64,000 nt of DNA, taken from contig CAMJTU010000008.1 of assembly GCA_946408825.1 (NCBI GenBank), positions 62,001-126,000 on the forward strand. The letters are read 5' to 3'. Each line of letters starts with the position of its first letter. The stretch's first letter is position 1. The DNA is from an uncultured Planctomycetaceae bacterium. Its GTDB lineage: Bacteria > Planctomycetota > Planctomycetia > Pirellulales > Thermoguttaceae. Positions 52,595 to 61,047 of this stretch are shown piece by piece. The position numbers and the translations under genes are program-made. The notes beneath the pieces are model-generated. The model did no database searches. It saw only the letters and a program-made list of their open reading frames with translations, and was not told the origin of the DNA.

Positions 52595-53683
52595 ATGCTG
52601 TTCAAAATAGAAACCTGTTCGCCTGAATCGGAGCTGGACGCGTACCGCGGCTGGTTTGAGAGTTGGCGAAAGTATCTCCCTTGGGAGACGAAAAGGGATC
52701 GAATCGTCGGTCGCCTCGACCGTCTTAGCCGGCGGTATCGCGAACCGTTCGATCCGCGCGTCATGACGCTTGAGGAAAAGTCGCCCCTTTTTCGGAGGCT
52801 CCTTTATTGTCTAGCGTATCATTGGGTCAGGATGAAGGACGCGCCGCCGACGGACGACGAGGCGACGATTCGTTCCCTTGAAACGCAAGGACGCGGCGGC
52901 TCGAATCCCCTCTGCGATTTGACGCTGGTCGACGCGCTGCTCGCGGAAATTCACGAAAACCGAACGCTGGCGAAGACGTATCTCGAGCGGCGCTTTGGCG
53001 GGTTCGCCGTCAGGACGGCTCGGCAGATGGGGTTGCAGGTCATGACGGATTTAGACGGATGCGATTGGTGGCTCAACGCGTATTACGCGATGGTCGGTTT
53101 GAACGGTTGCAAGCCGGCGCTGGGAACATACGCGGGACGCGCCGGAATTGGAACGTGGATCAGAAGAGTCGTCTATTCGGCAAATCGACCGAGCGCCGCG
53201 TCTGAAACGCTGCAGTCGGAACTGGAGAGCGACGATTCGCGCGGGTCGCTTTCGAACGCGGCGCAGACCGCGCGTCTCTCTCCCGCCCGCGAAGCGGAGC
53301 TCGCCGAGTTCAGCGCGGCTCTGGAGGATTTCTGGCGCGAACGCTCGCCTCTCGAGAAGACGCTGCTCCTTTACTGGAACGAGAAAACGCCCAAACGGTT
53401 CGTCCGCGCCCTCAATACGGAGGACTATTCCGGAATCTGGGACGTTCCCGTCGACGACGTCCGCGAAGCGTACAAACTTTGCGGCGTCGGGCTTAAATCG
53501 AAGAGTTTTGTCCTTGAACTCGCGGCGCGACGCAAAGAATTCCTCAAGAAATTCGAGCTCGACGAAAACGACGCGAAAACCTTCTTGCCCCTGTATTGGA
53601 GCCGACTCGTCGAACTGGCGCGGCAATATCGCGTCGACGAAGAAGACCTTGTCGCCGACGTTCAGCGGAGATTTGCCGCGTAA
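52595..53683 (+). CDS. Divergent sigma-70-like protein (tentative)
   Basis: 362 residues from ATG 52595 (a GTG at 52562 would add 11). The central part shows a pattern reminiscent of sigma region 2: YLERRFGGFAVRTARQM then ALGTYAGRAGIGTWIRRVVY, comparable to the F-GR-S-L-TWL-R-VA segment in ECF factors. A later part (FWRERSPLEKTLLLYWNEKT ... VDDVREAYKLCGVGLKSKSF) would sit where region 4 is expected but lacks a clear helix-turn-helix. The next gene encodes a single-pass membrane protein with a cytosolic N-terminus, the arrangement seen for sigma/anti-sigma pairs here at 16-18 kb. The assignment rests mainly on context and is uncertain. Confidence 0.5.
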   Translation: MLFKIETCSPESELDAYRGWFESWRKYLPWETKRDRIVGRLDRLSRRYREPFDPRVMTLEEKSPLFRRLLYCLAYHWVRMKDAPPTDDEATIRSLETQGRGGSNPLCDLTLVDALLAEIHENRTLAKTYLERRFGGFAVRTARQMGLQVMTDLDGCDWWLNAYYAMVGLNGCKPALGTYAGRAGIGTWIRRVVYSANRPSAASETLQSELESDDSRGSLSNAAQTARLSPAREAELAEFSAALEDFWRERSPLEKTLLLYWNEKTPKRFVRALNTEDYSGIWDVPVDDVREAYKLCGVGLKSKSFVLELAARRKEFLKKFELDENDAKTFLPLYWSRLVELARQYRVDEEDLVADVQRRFAA

Positions 53684-53764
53684 CCGCCGTATTTTAGCGC
53701 TCCGTTCCGTTCCTTTAAAACGACCCCAAACCGCAAAATCAGCGGACGTTAAAGGGTTTTATAT

Positions 53765-55168
53765 ATGACCGATCCCAATTTCACGAACCGAACCTCGAAT
53801 AGCTCGACCGCGTCGCCGGAGGAACTCGACGAACTCGATCGATTCGACTGCGGACTCCTGACCCTCGAAGATCGCGGAAAATTTCTGGCGAAACTTTACG
53901 CAGACGAAGAAAAACGCCGATCGCTTTCCGAGATGTTCGACCTTGAGCTTCTCAGACGCCCTGAGCTAGACGACCTCCAAGACGCGCCCGCGGACTCGAA
54001 CGACGCCCAGACGCGCGGCGTCGGACTGCGTCCGCGCTGGAGCGAGAATCCGCGCGCTCTCAAAGCGCTTTTGGCGCTGTCGACGACCGTTTGCGTTCTG
54101 TGCGTCTTATATATTATGCGTCCGAATTCCGCGCCGCTCGACGTTGGACGTCGCGTCGACGTCGTTGAAAAGCCTCTTGCGGCAAAATCTGCGGAACAAG
54201 AGTCGGCGCGAGCCTTCTCCCAGAGGAAGACGTCGGCGGTCCGGGAACAAGCTGATTTCGCCGCCGATGATATCGCCGCCGAATCCGAAGAGGACGCCGC
54301 CGAGACGGACTACGACGCCTTTTCAGCGGTTGCGGACGCGACGGACGAAGAAGTCGGGGCGTTTTCCGACGACGCGCTTCAACTCAATAAGAAGGTCGAC
54401 GTTCCGCGTTTAGAACGTTATAACGCGGAACTTGACGCGAAGATCATGTCCGAGCCGCGCCCCAACGCGTCGGCGTTTGCCCCGGCAAACTCCATGAATC
54501 GTGGAATGGGAGGAGGCGTGGGATCCGCCATGACTGGAGGCGGAATGCGAGGTTCCATGAGTATGCACGGCGGGGGAATGGGCGGAGGCGCCTCTTTGAG
54601 AGCGCCTCTTAACGACTCGCTTTCCGACGAACTGACAGGCGAATCGAACGCGGCGGCGATTCCCGACGCGTTTCAACGGGCGGAATCGAACAGTTTGTCG
54701 GACCGCGTCGATTCGGGGGCGAAGCGTCGGGCGCGCGCCCTTTTGCCGACGCTTGACCTAGAGACTCTTATAATAATAAAGGATCGTCGGAAAAACGAGT
54801 TTGTCGCGACTTCAGACCTTGCTTCGGACGACGCGCTTCCGTTAGCGGCGCCGGAAGAAGAATCGCCGACGGTCGACGACGATTCGACCGAAGACGCGCT
54901 TTGGACGATTCGCGATCTGTTTCTCGCGGGAAAGTTTCAGGAGGCGCGCGCGGCGTGGGAACGTCTGCCTCAGGAGATGAAGGACGGGTTTTACGGGAAA
55001 ACGTATCGCGGAATCCTTCTTTACTTTGACGGCGAGTACGAAGACGCGGAGCGCGTCTTCGGCGAAGCCTGCGAAATGAAGCCCGGCGATTTCGTCGCGG
55101 CGCATAATCGCGACCTCGCGCGCCTTGCCCTTGAGAAACAAGACGGGGAAAAAACGGACGAACGCTAA
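53765..55168 (+). CDS. Single-pass membrane protein, anti-sigma-like, with Gly/Met-rich region and TPR-like end
   Basis: 467 residues. The cytosolic N-terminus (~1-95) is acidic and contains LTLEDRGKFLAKLYADEEKR, similar in spacing to the anti-sigma domain of planctomycete regulators. One membrane helix (~100-120, LLALSTTVCVLCVLYIM) is followed by an acidic linker, a Gly/Met-rich stretch (~238-275, e.g. RGMGGGVGSAMTGGGM), and a C-terminal pair of TPR-like helices (FLAGKFQEARAAWERL, LYFDGEYEDAERVFGEACEM). It begins 81 bp after the sigma-like gene and ends in a strong terminator, so the two form an operon. The role as anti-sigma is an inference. Confidence 0.6.
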   Translation: MTDPNFTNRTSNSSTASPEELDELDRFDCGLLTLEDRGKFLAKLYADEEKRRSLSEMFDLELLRRPELDDLQDAPADSNDAQTRGVGLRPRWSENPRALKALLALSTTVCVLCVLYIMRPNSAPLDVGRRVDVVEKPLAAKSAEQESARAFSQRKTSAVREQADFAADDIAAESEEDAAETDYDAFSAVADATDEEVGAFSDDALQLNKKVDVPRLERYNAELDAKIMSEPRPNASAFAPANSMNRGMGGGVGSAMTGGGMRGSMSMHGGGMGGGASLRAPLNDSLSDELTGESNAAAIPDAFQRAESNSLSDRVDSGAKRRARALLPTLDLETLIIIKDRRKNEFVATSDLASDDALPLAAPEEESPTVDDDSTEDALWTIRDLFLAGKFQEARAAWERLPQEMKDGFYGKTYRGILLYFDGEYEDAERVFGEACEMKPGDFVAAHNRDLARLALEKQDGEKTDER

Positions 55169-55199
55169 AAGAAACAGCCGCGAACCGGGCGTGATTAAG

Positions 55200-55238
55200 G
55201 ACGCCGTCGGGAATCTTTCCTCGACGGCGTCTTTTTTT
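55200..55238 (+). terminator. Intrinsic terminator after the anti-sigma-like gene
   Basis: GACGCCGTCG ... CGACGGCGTC followed by TTTTTTT. Confidence 0.92.
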
Positions 55239-55480
55239 CTGTCGCGTCCTCCGATTCTGGAGAATTTAAGCGCTTTATTTGGCGTCTTTGATTTCAAAAT
55301 AGATAAAAAAGGCGGTTGAAAACACGACAATAATTTGACAGGAAAAACGGGGGCTTTCTCTGGCGACTGAATAATCGATACAATCATAACAATGTGTCTC
55401 GTATAGAGAAAGAGAGAGTCTAGATAAAAGAAATTTTTCAGTTAATTTTGGGAAAATACCCAAAATAAAACGAAATTTTG

Positions 55481-55508
55481 TTGACAAGGTACGTAGGATG
55501 GCTACAAT
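55481..55508 (+). promoter_or_regulatory. Near-consensus strong promoter of the Cys-rich protein gene
   Basis: TTGACA, 16-nt spacer, TACAAT, within an AT-rich upstream stretch (55320-55480) that could act as an UP element. It predicts a ~115-nt leader. Confidence 0.8.
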
Positions 55509-55514
55509 GGGGCG

Positions 55515-55624
55515 TAGATGAAAAGTCCAAGGGATTTTTCGATTGTATCAGTGTACAGGCGACGCAAAGTTGGTCGGGTATGAAAAGGTCGACGGCGCGA
55601 AGCCACGCAACAACTTTTTAGGAG
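55515..55624 (+). promoter_or_regulatory. Structured 5' leader of the Cys-rich protein gene
   Basis: AAAGTTG (55566-55572) can pair with CAACTTT (55611-55617), enclosing a ~38-nt GC-rich loop just before AGGAG (55620-55624). It may stabilise the mRNA or control ribosome access. No known riboswitch consensus fits. Confidence 0.35.
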
Positions 55625-55631
55625 TTTAGTC

Positions 55632-56348
55632 ATGAAAAAGTTTCTGAGCACGTTCGCGGCGTTGGCGCTCGTCCTTTCCGCCTCCTACACCTTCGCTCAA
55701 GAAGAAGCCGCTCCGGCTGCCGAACCGGCCGCTGAAGCCGCTGTCGCCCCTTGCGACGCCGTCGCCCCGTGCGAACCGGTCGCTCCGTGCGAACCCGTTT
55801 GTGAAGAAGCCGCTCCGGCGCCTTGCGCTCCCGTTTGCGCCCCCGCGTGCAAGCCGGTTTGCTTCCGTCCCTTCAAAGCGCTGAAGGCTCTTTGCCCGAT
55901 CCGCGTCTCCTGCTGCCCGGCCCCTTGCGCCCCGGCTTGCGAAGCTGAACCGGCTCCTTGCGCGCCGGCCGAAGTTAAGCCCTGCGAGCCCGTCGCTCCG
56001 TGCGAACCGGTCGCTCCGTGCGAGCCCGTCTGCAAAGACGCTCCGGCTCCGTGCGAACCTGTTTGCGAAGCCGCTCCGGCTCCTTGCGCTCCTGTTTGCG
56101 CTCCCGCGTGCAAGCCGGTCTGCAAGCCCCGCTGCATCAAGCTCTGCCTGCCCAAGATTCGTTGCTGCAAGCCGGTCTGCAAGCCCGTCTGCAAGCCGAT
56201 CTGCTGCAAGCCCATTTGCAAGCCGGTCTGCAAGCCCTGCTTCAAGGTCTGCCTGCCCAAGGTCTGCCTGCCCAAGATCCGTTGCTGCAAGCCCGCTTGC
56301 GCGCCGGCTCCTTGCGCTCCTGTCGCTCCCTGCGCTCCCGCGTGCTGA
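55632..56348 (+). CDS. Exported cysteine/proline-rich repeat protein
   Basis: 238 residues. Signal peptide ~1-22 (MKKFLSTFAALALVLSASYT), then almost nothing but short C-P-V/A repeats: APCEPVAPCEPVC, APCAPVCAPACKPVC, KPVCKPVCKPICCKP, LPKIRCCKPVC. I count about 43 cysteines, close to one residue in five of the mature protein. The unit APCAPVCAPACKPVCxxP occurs twice and CLPKIRCCKP twice. Planctomycete envelopes are known to be rich in disulfide-linked proteins, so a cross-linked cell-wall or surface-layer component is a fair inference; metal binding is an alternative. A near-consensus promoter, AGGAG at good spacing and a strong terminator suggest abundant expression. Confidence 0.78.
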   Translation: MKKFLSTFAALALVLSASYTFAQEEAAPAAEPAAEAAVAPCDAVAPCEPVAPCEPVCEEAAPAPCAPVCAPACKPVCFRPFKALKALCPIRVSCCPAPCAPACEAEPAPCAPAEVKPCEPVAPCEPVAPCEPVCKDAPAPCEPVCEAAPAPCAPVCAPACKPVCKPRCIKLCLPKIRCCKPVCKPVCKPICCKPICKPVCKPCFKVCLPKVCLPKIRCCKPACAPAPCAPVAPCAPAC

Positions 56349-56415
56349 GTTAAGACAGAGCCTTTGCAGAATCTGAAAGTCCAAGGCTTTTAGTCGCGGT
56401 TATCAGAACAAAAAT

Positions 56416-56456
56416 GAGAGCGCTTCTGTCTTGGGATGGAAGCGCCTCTCTTTTTA
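56416..56456 (+). terminator. Intrinsic terminator after the Cys-rich protein gene
   Basis: GAGAGCGCTTC ... GAAGCGCcTCTC followed by TTTTTAG. Confidence 0.85.
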
Positions 56457-56630
56457 GAGTATACGTCCCGAGCCTCGGCTTGGGCGTATGACCCGCGCGG
56501 TCGGCGTTCGCGTCGCCGCGTAGAAACTGCGAGCGTCTCTTTTTACAAGAGCCGCCTCGTGTCTGTCGGGCCCTTGCCTGAACCTCCCGACTCATGACCG
56601 GCCCGGCCTGAACGCCGCGTTTCATAAGAA

Positions 56631-56670
56631 AAAGACCGTGAGGTCCGTTGATTCGGACTTCACGGTCTTT
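56631..56670. terminator. Bidirectional terminator, mainly for serC
   Basis: AAAGACCGTGAGGTCCG ... CGGACTTCACGGTCTTT. On minus it is followed by TTCTTATG, on plus by CTGTTTT; it separates the convergent Cys-rich and serC genes. The rest of 56349-56757 shows no gene. Confidence 0.85.
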
Positions 56671-56757
56671 CTGTTTTAAGAGCGTCCGCCGCGCGACGGA
56701 CGCGTAAGTTTGTTTCTTTCGTTTAATCCCCGTTTCACGAACGGGAACGAGGCGGGA

Positions 56758-57846
56758 TCATGCGTTTTTCTTGGCGAATTCAACCATGAAATCGCGAAGC
56801 GTGACGACGCCTTCGAGGGGCATCGCGTTGTAGATCGAAGCGCGCTCGCCGCCGACGCTGCGGTGACCGTTGAGGCTCACGAGCTTGTACGCCTTCGCTT
56901 CCTCTTGGAATTTCTTGTCGAGTTCTTCGGTCGGCAGCCGGAAGGAGACGTTCATGTAGGAACGGTATTCCTTATTGGCGTGAACGCGATAGAACCCGTT
57001 GGACGCGTCGATCGCGTCGTAAAGAAGCTTGGCCTTTGCGAGGTTCTTTTCGTACATCGCCTGGAGTCCGCCCTGTTCCTTGAGCCACTCGGTGACGAGC
57101 TTCATGATGTAGATTCCGAAGGTCGGCGGCGTATTGAGCATCGAATCCTTTTCGGCGAGCTTCTTATAGGAGAACATCGAGGGGAGATCGTCGCCGCTCA
57201 TCGCGACGAAATCGTCGCGCATAATCACGAGCGTCACGCCCGCGGGCCCCGCGTTTTTCTGCGCGCACGCGTAGAGAACGCCGTATTTCTCGATATCGAC
57301 CGGGCGGCTGAAGATTTCGCTCGACGCGTCGCACACGAGCGGAAGATCGACGTTCGGCTCGCGCTGGAACTGGACGCCTTCGATCGTCTCGTTCATGCAA
57401 ATGTAGCAGTACGCGGCGCCGGGGGTCGTTTTGAGTTCGTCGTCGGTCGGCTTGCGAACGTAACCTTCGTCTTTATTGTCGAAAATCACGTTGATTTTGC
57501 CCTGCGTCTTGGCTTCCGACGCGGCCTTCTTGCTCCAGTTGCCGGTGATCACGTAGTCTGCGGAGACTTCGCGGCCGCGGATGAAGTTCATCGGCAGCAT
57601 CGCGAACTGGGTCAGCGCGCCGCCCTGCAGGAACATGATTTGATAGTTTTCCGGAACGTTGAGCAACTCGCGGACGTTCGCCTTGGTCTGCGCGAGGATT
57701 TCGCCGAACTGCTTGGAACGGTGGCTGATTTCAAGGATCGACGCGCCGCAACCTGGGAGACAGAGAAGCTCCTCTTGGGCTTTTTTCAAAACGGGAACCG
57801 GCAGCACGGCGGGGCCGGCGGAAAAATTATACATGCGTTCTGACAT
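56758..57846 (-). CDS. serC: Phosphoserine aminotransferase
   Basis: 362 residues from ATG 57846, with AGGAAA 8 nt upstream; the frame is open to 57993 but homology starts at MSERMYNFSAGPAVLPVPVL. Class V aminotransferase with the PLP lysine in YACAQKNAGPAGVTLVIM and the family motifs LQGGALTQFAMLPMNF, ITGNWSKKA, ETIEGVQF and CDASSEIFSRPVD. It converts 3-phosphohydroxypyruvate to phosphoserine in serine synthesis and can also act in vitamin B6 synthesis. The C-terminal GHRSVGGERASIYNAMP is canonical. Confidence 0.97.
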   Translation of the reverse strand: MSERMYNFSAGPAVLPVPVLKKAQEELLCLPGCGASILEISHRSKQFGEILAQTKANVRELLNVPENYQIMFLQGGALTQFAMLPMNFIRGREVSADYVITGNWSKKAASEAKTQGKINVIFDNKDEGYVRKPTDDELKTTPGAAYCYICMNETIEGVQFQREPNVDLPLVCDASSEIFSRPVDIEKYGVLYACAQKNAGPAGVTLVIMRDDFVAMSGDDLPSMFSYKKLAEKDSMLNTPPTFGIYIMKLVTEWLKEQGGLQAMYEKNLAKAKLLYDAIDASNGFYRVHANKEYRSYMNVSFRLPTEELDKKFQEEAKAYKLVSLNGHRSVGGERASIYNAMPLEGVVTLRDFMVEFAKKNA

Positions 57847-57952
57847 TGATATTTCCTTTCGCGCGATAGCGATGAAATCTGTTTTGAACGGGGCCGCGCG
57901 ATTCGCGCAAACTCCCGACTCTGCGCTCAGACGCGGCGAGCGCGGTCTGCAT

Positions 57953-57958
57953 ATTATA
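57953..57958 (-). promoter_or_regulatory. Candidate -10 element for serC
   Basis: Minus-strand TATAAT about 110 bp before the serC start, with a weak -35. Confidence 0.4.
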
Positions 57959-58151
57959 TCGTCGATTTTTTGAGGAGACAGGCGCCCCGGCAAAGGCGGT
58001 TTTACGCCTTGTTTTTATTTTTCTCGCCGCGTCGAAACCTGCGTTTTCGTCCGTTCGCCGCAAAGAATTACGCCGCGCTTCGAGATAAATATCGGAATTC
58101 GGCGTTTGAGCGTCGGCTTTTTTGGTAAAAAAGCGTCCGTTCCCTTGACAA

Positions 58152-58180
58152 TTGACGCGCTTGTCTTTAGATTTTAGTAT
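58152..58180 (+). promoter_or_regulatory. Sigma-70-type promoter for the tex-like gene
   Basis: TTGACG, 17-nt spacer, TAGTAT; a second overlapping TTGACA at 58145 offers an alternative -35. Interval 57847-58310 holds this and the serC promoter only. Confidence 0.6.
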
Positions 58181-58310
58181 TGCGGCGTCTTGAATTACGA
58201 CCCGGTCGTTCCGCTAGCGACGCCGCGACGTTTTGCATAAGGTCGCGCCCCTGCGAACGCCACGCGCGAGCGCGACGACCCCTGTCCTGGTTTTGTTCGG
58301 ACCCACTACG

Positions 58311-60923
58311 ATGATCGAAGCGATTAAGGTCAATCCCCAGTTCTTGTCACGTACGCTCGGCCTGCCTGTTGAAAAGGTGGAGGCGACTGTCGCGCTCCTT
58401 TATTCGGGCTGTTCCACGCCCTTCATTATGCGCTATCGAAAGGACGCGACGTGCCTCAAGGACGACGACGTCGTCCGCGTCGTCTCCGCGTTTGAAAAGC
58501 GCCGAAAATTTGCCGACCGTAAGTATTCGTACCTTAAAACGCTCGAAGAGCGCGGACAGCTTACCGACGAACTTCGCGAGCGTATGCTTGCGTCGCAGAC
58601 GGTTCCCGAACTCGACGATCTCTATCTTCCCTTCAAGGCGAAAAACGACTCGCCCGCTCAAGGCTCGCGCAGCAAAGGGCTCGAACCGCTCGCGCAGGCG
58701 ATTCTGACCGCGACGGACGAAACGACGCCGCTCGAAGAACTCGCCGCGCCTTACGCCGACGCCACGCGAGGGGTCGAATCCGTCCAGGCCGCGCTTGCCG
58801 GCGCCGCCGAGATTATCGCGGAAAGTTTTTCCGAAAACGCGGACCTGCGTCAAGGCGTTCGCGCTTTCATTCGCAGATCGGGACGCGTCGTCGTTTCGCA
58901 CGCGGTTCCGTCCGACGGGACGCCCGCGACGCCGACGGCGGACAAAGTCGCCGCCGCCGAGCCGAACGCTCCCGAGACGGCGGAGAAGCCCGCGGACGCC
59001 GCGCCTGAGTCCGGCGAATCCGACGCCGCGAAGAAGCGCGGCGACGACGTGCGCTCGAACCCCTTTGACCGCGTTTACGCGGAATTCTTCAACTCGTCTT
59101 TCGGACTGCGCGAACTGAGCCGTTATCAGATTTTGACGATCAGTCGCGGCGTCGCGTTCAAGGTCCTGACTTCGACGATTGAATACGACAAGGGCGCGGC
59201 GCTGGAAATCGCGACGAAGAGTTTGGCGCTTGAGAATCGAGCGTATTCCGCGTTCCTTGCCCCGATCGTCGAGACGGCGCTCAATCTTTACGTCGGCCCG
59301 GCGCTCGAGCAGGAGATTTGGCGCGATCAGGTCGAGAACGCGCTTGACAAGGCGGTCGCGAGCCTCTGTTCGTCGCTCTTCCATCGAATTATGCGCCGTC
59401 CCGCGACGAACGCGCGGGTTTTGGTCGTCGATTTGGCGAACCGCGGATCAGGGCGACTTGCGGCGGTGGACGAGAAGGGCGCGCCGCTCGAGGTGGCGAC
59501 GGGAGTTCTTCGCGGCGCCGAAGAGCGCGTCGCCGAGACGGTCGCGAAGATTGTGGAGCTCGTCGAAAAGCATAACCTCAACGTCGTCGCGTATCGTACG
59601 AGCGGTCGTCGTCGCGACGTCGAACATTTTGTCACGAAGATTCTTTCAGAACAACTTGCCGCGCGCGATCTCGGGTGCGCCGAAGTTTCCGACGCGGGAA
59701 TCGACGCGCTTGCGGCGGCTCCGGAGACGATCGCCGAACTCGCCGACTACGATCCGTCCGCGCGCTGCGCGATTCTTCTCGGACGACGCCTGATCGATCC
59801 TTTCCGCGAATACAGTAAGGTCTCTCCGGAATTCCTTTGCGACGACGCCTTCTGTCGCCGAATCCGCGTGAAGACGCTCCGCGAAATTCTCGCTAAAATC
59901 GTCGGGCGCGCCGCGAATCTGATCGGGTTCGACGCGAACGCGGCGTCGAGCGAGGAACTCAAAAACGTCGTCGGCTTTTCGGCCCTGTCCGCCGAGAATT
60001 TTGTCAAATATCGCGAAGAACACGGACCGTTCAAATCCCGCGAGCAGTTCAAAGAGGTCGTCGGCGTTTCAGACGCGACCTTCGCGCAATGCTCCGGTTT
60101 CCTCCGAATCGTCGACGGCGACAACCCGCTCGACGCGACTTGGATTCATCCGGAACGCTACCCCGTCGCGACCGCCGTTCTTGAGAAATTCGGGTTTTCC
60201 GTCGACGACCTGCGCGATCCTGAAAAGCGCGCCGAATTCGCGGAAAAGACGAAGAACGTCGACGTCAAGGCGCTCGCGACCGAGTTTGACGTCGGTCCGC
60301 TGACCCTCGCCGACGTCTTGTCGGAACTGGCGAACCCGGGTCAAGACGTCCGCCTGAAGCAGCCGTACCCCGTCTTCCGACGTAAAAGCGTCCGGATCGA
60401 AGACCTCAAGCCCGGAACCGAGCTGATCGGCGACGTCACCCGCGTCGTCGATTACGGCGCGTTCGTTGATTTTGGCGGCGAGTTCGCCGGGCTGGCGCAC
60501 GTTTCGAGACTGACGACGGAAAACGCCGTCGACGCGCGGCGTCTCGTTTCCGTCGGCGAGAAGATCAAGGTTTGGGTCGTCTCCGTCGACGTCGCGCAAG
60601 GACGCGTCGCGCTCAGCGCGGTTAATCCGAGCGAATTGAAGGAGCGCGAAAGCCGACGCGGCGAGCGCGACGCGGAAAAGAAAGAGCGTCGTCCGCAGCG
60701 TCGTCGAAACGACCAGGAAAACGGCGAAGGCGACGGCGAGCGGCGACATGGCCGCGGCGGCCGTAACGACCGCAACAACCGCGGCGGTCGCGGAGAACGC
60801 GGCGCGAGAAGCGTCGAACTCGCCCCGAAGGAGAAGGAACTTAAACCGCTCTCCGAGGAGAAGAAGTCGGGCAAACAATCCTTGCAGGGATTCGACGAAC
60901 TCAAGCAGTTCTTCGGTCTCTGA
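58311..60923 (+). CDS. Tex-like RNA-binding protein with altered YqgF domain and basic C-terminal tail
   Basis: 870 residues from ATG 58311; the frame opens at 58233. The order of Tex is kept: N-terminal helical domain with PFIMRYRKDAT, YqgF-like domain (~365-500), helix-hairpin-helix region (KNVVGFSALSAENFVKYREE, GFLRIVDGDNPLDATWIHPE) and an S1 domain (~699-775, GDVTRVVDYGAFVDFGGEFA). Differences from typical Tex (~770 residues): an Ala/Glu/Pro-rich insert at ~200-250; the YqgF loops LDPGLRTG and GNGTASRE of other Tex proteins are replaced by VDLANRGSG and YRTSGRRRD; and an Arg/Gly-rich tail after S1. Tex acts in transcription and RNA metabolism. Confidence 0.87.
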   Translation: MIEAIKVNPQFLSRTLGLPVEKVEATVALLYSGCSTPFIMRYRKDATCLKDDDVVRVVSAFEKRRKFADRKYSYLKTLEERGQLTDELRERMLASQTVPELDDLYLPFKAKNDSPAQGSRSKGLEPLAQAILTATDETTPLEELAAPYADATRGVESVQAALAGAAEIIAESFSENADLRQGVRAFIRRSGRVVVSHAVPSDGTPATPTADKVAAAEPNAPETAEKPADAAPESGESDAAKKRGDDVRSNPFDRVYAEFFNSSFGLRELSRYQILTISRGVAFKVLTSTIEYDKGAALEIATKSLALENRAYSAFLAPIVETALNLYVGPALEQEIWRDQVENALDKAVASLCSSLFHRIMRRPATNARVLVVDLANRGSGRLAAVDEKGAPLEVATGVLRGAEERVAETVAKIVELVEKHNLNVVAYRTSGRRRDVEHFVTKILSEQLAARDLGCAEVSDAGIDALAAAPETIAELADYDPSARCAILLGRRLIDPFREYSKVSPEFLCDDAFCRRIRVKTLREILAKIVGRAANLIGFDANAASSEELKNVVGFSALSAENFVKYREEHGPFKSREQFKEVVGVSDATFAQCSGFLRIVDGDNPLDATWIHPERYPVATAVLEKFGFSVDDLRDPEKRAEFAEKTKNVDVKALATEFDVGPLTLADVLSELANPGQDVRLKQPYPVFRRKSVRIEDLKPGTELIGDVTRVVDYGAFVDFGGEFAGLAHVSRLTTENAVDARRLVSVGEKIKVWVVSVDVAQGRVALSAVNPSELKERESRRGERDAEKKERRPQRRRNDQENGEGDGERRHGRGGRNDRNNRGGRGERGARSVELAPKEKELKPLSEEKKSGKQSLQGFDELKQFFGL

Positions 60924-60941
60924 TTCGCTCGGTTTGGGGCG

Positions 60942-60976
60942 GAAGCGCGGTCAGACTTTTAGAACGCGCTTCTTTG
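60942..60976 (+). terminator. Intrinsic terminator after the tex-like gene
   Basis: GAAGCGCG ... CGCGCTTC followed by TTTGTTC. Confidence 0.65.
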
Positions 60977-61047
60977 TTCGGACGCGGCTCCCGCACGACG
61001 CCGCGTCCGCGTCTTTAACGCGATTATTATCGCCGCTGTAGGTTACT

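Noticed and set aside
55515..55625. Cyclic-di-GMP (GEMM) riboswitch in the leader of the Cys-rich gene, suggested by ACGCAAAG and GAAGCCACGC
   Set aside because: The two blocks are in the wrong order and spacing for GEMM-I, and the GGCAAACC-type block is missing. Kept only as an unexplained structured leader.
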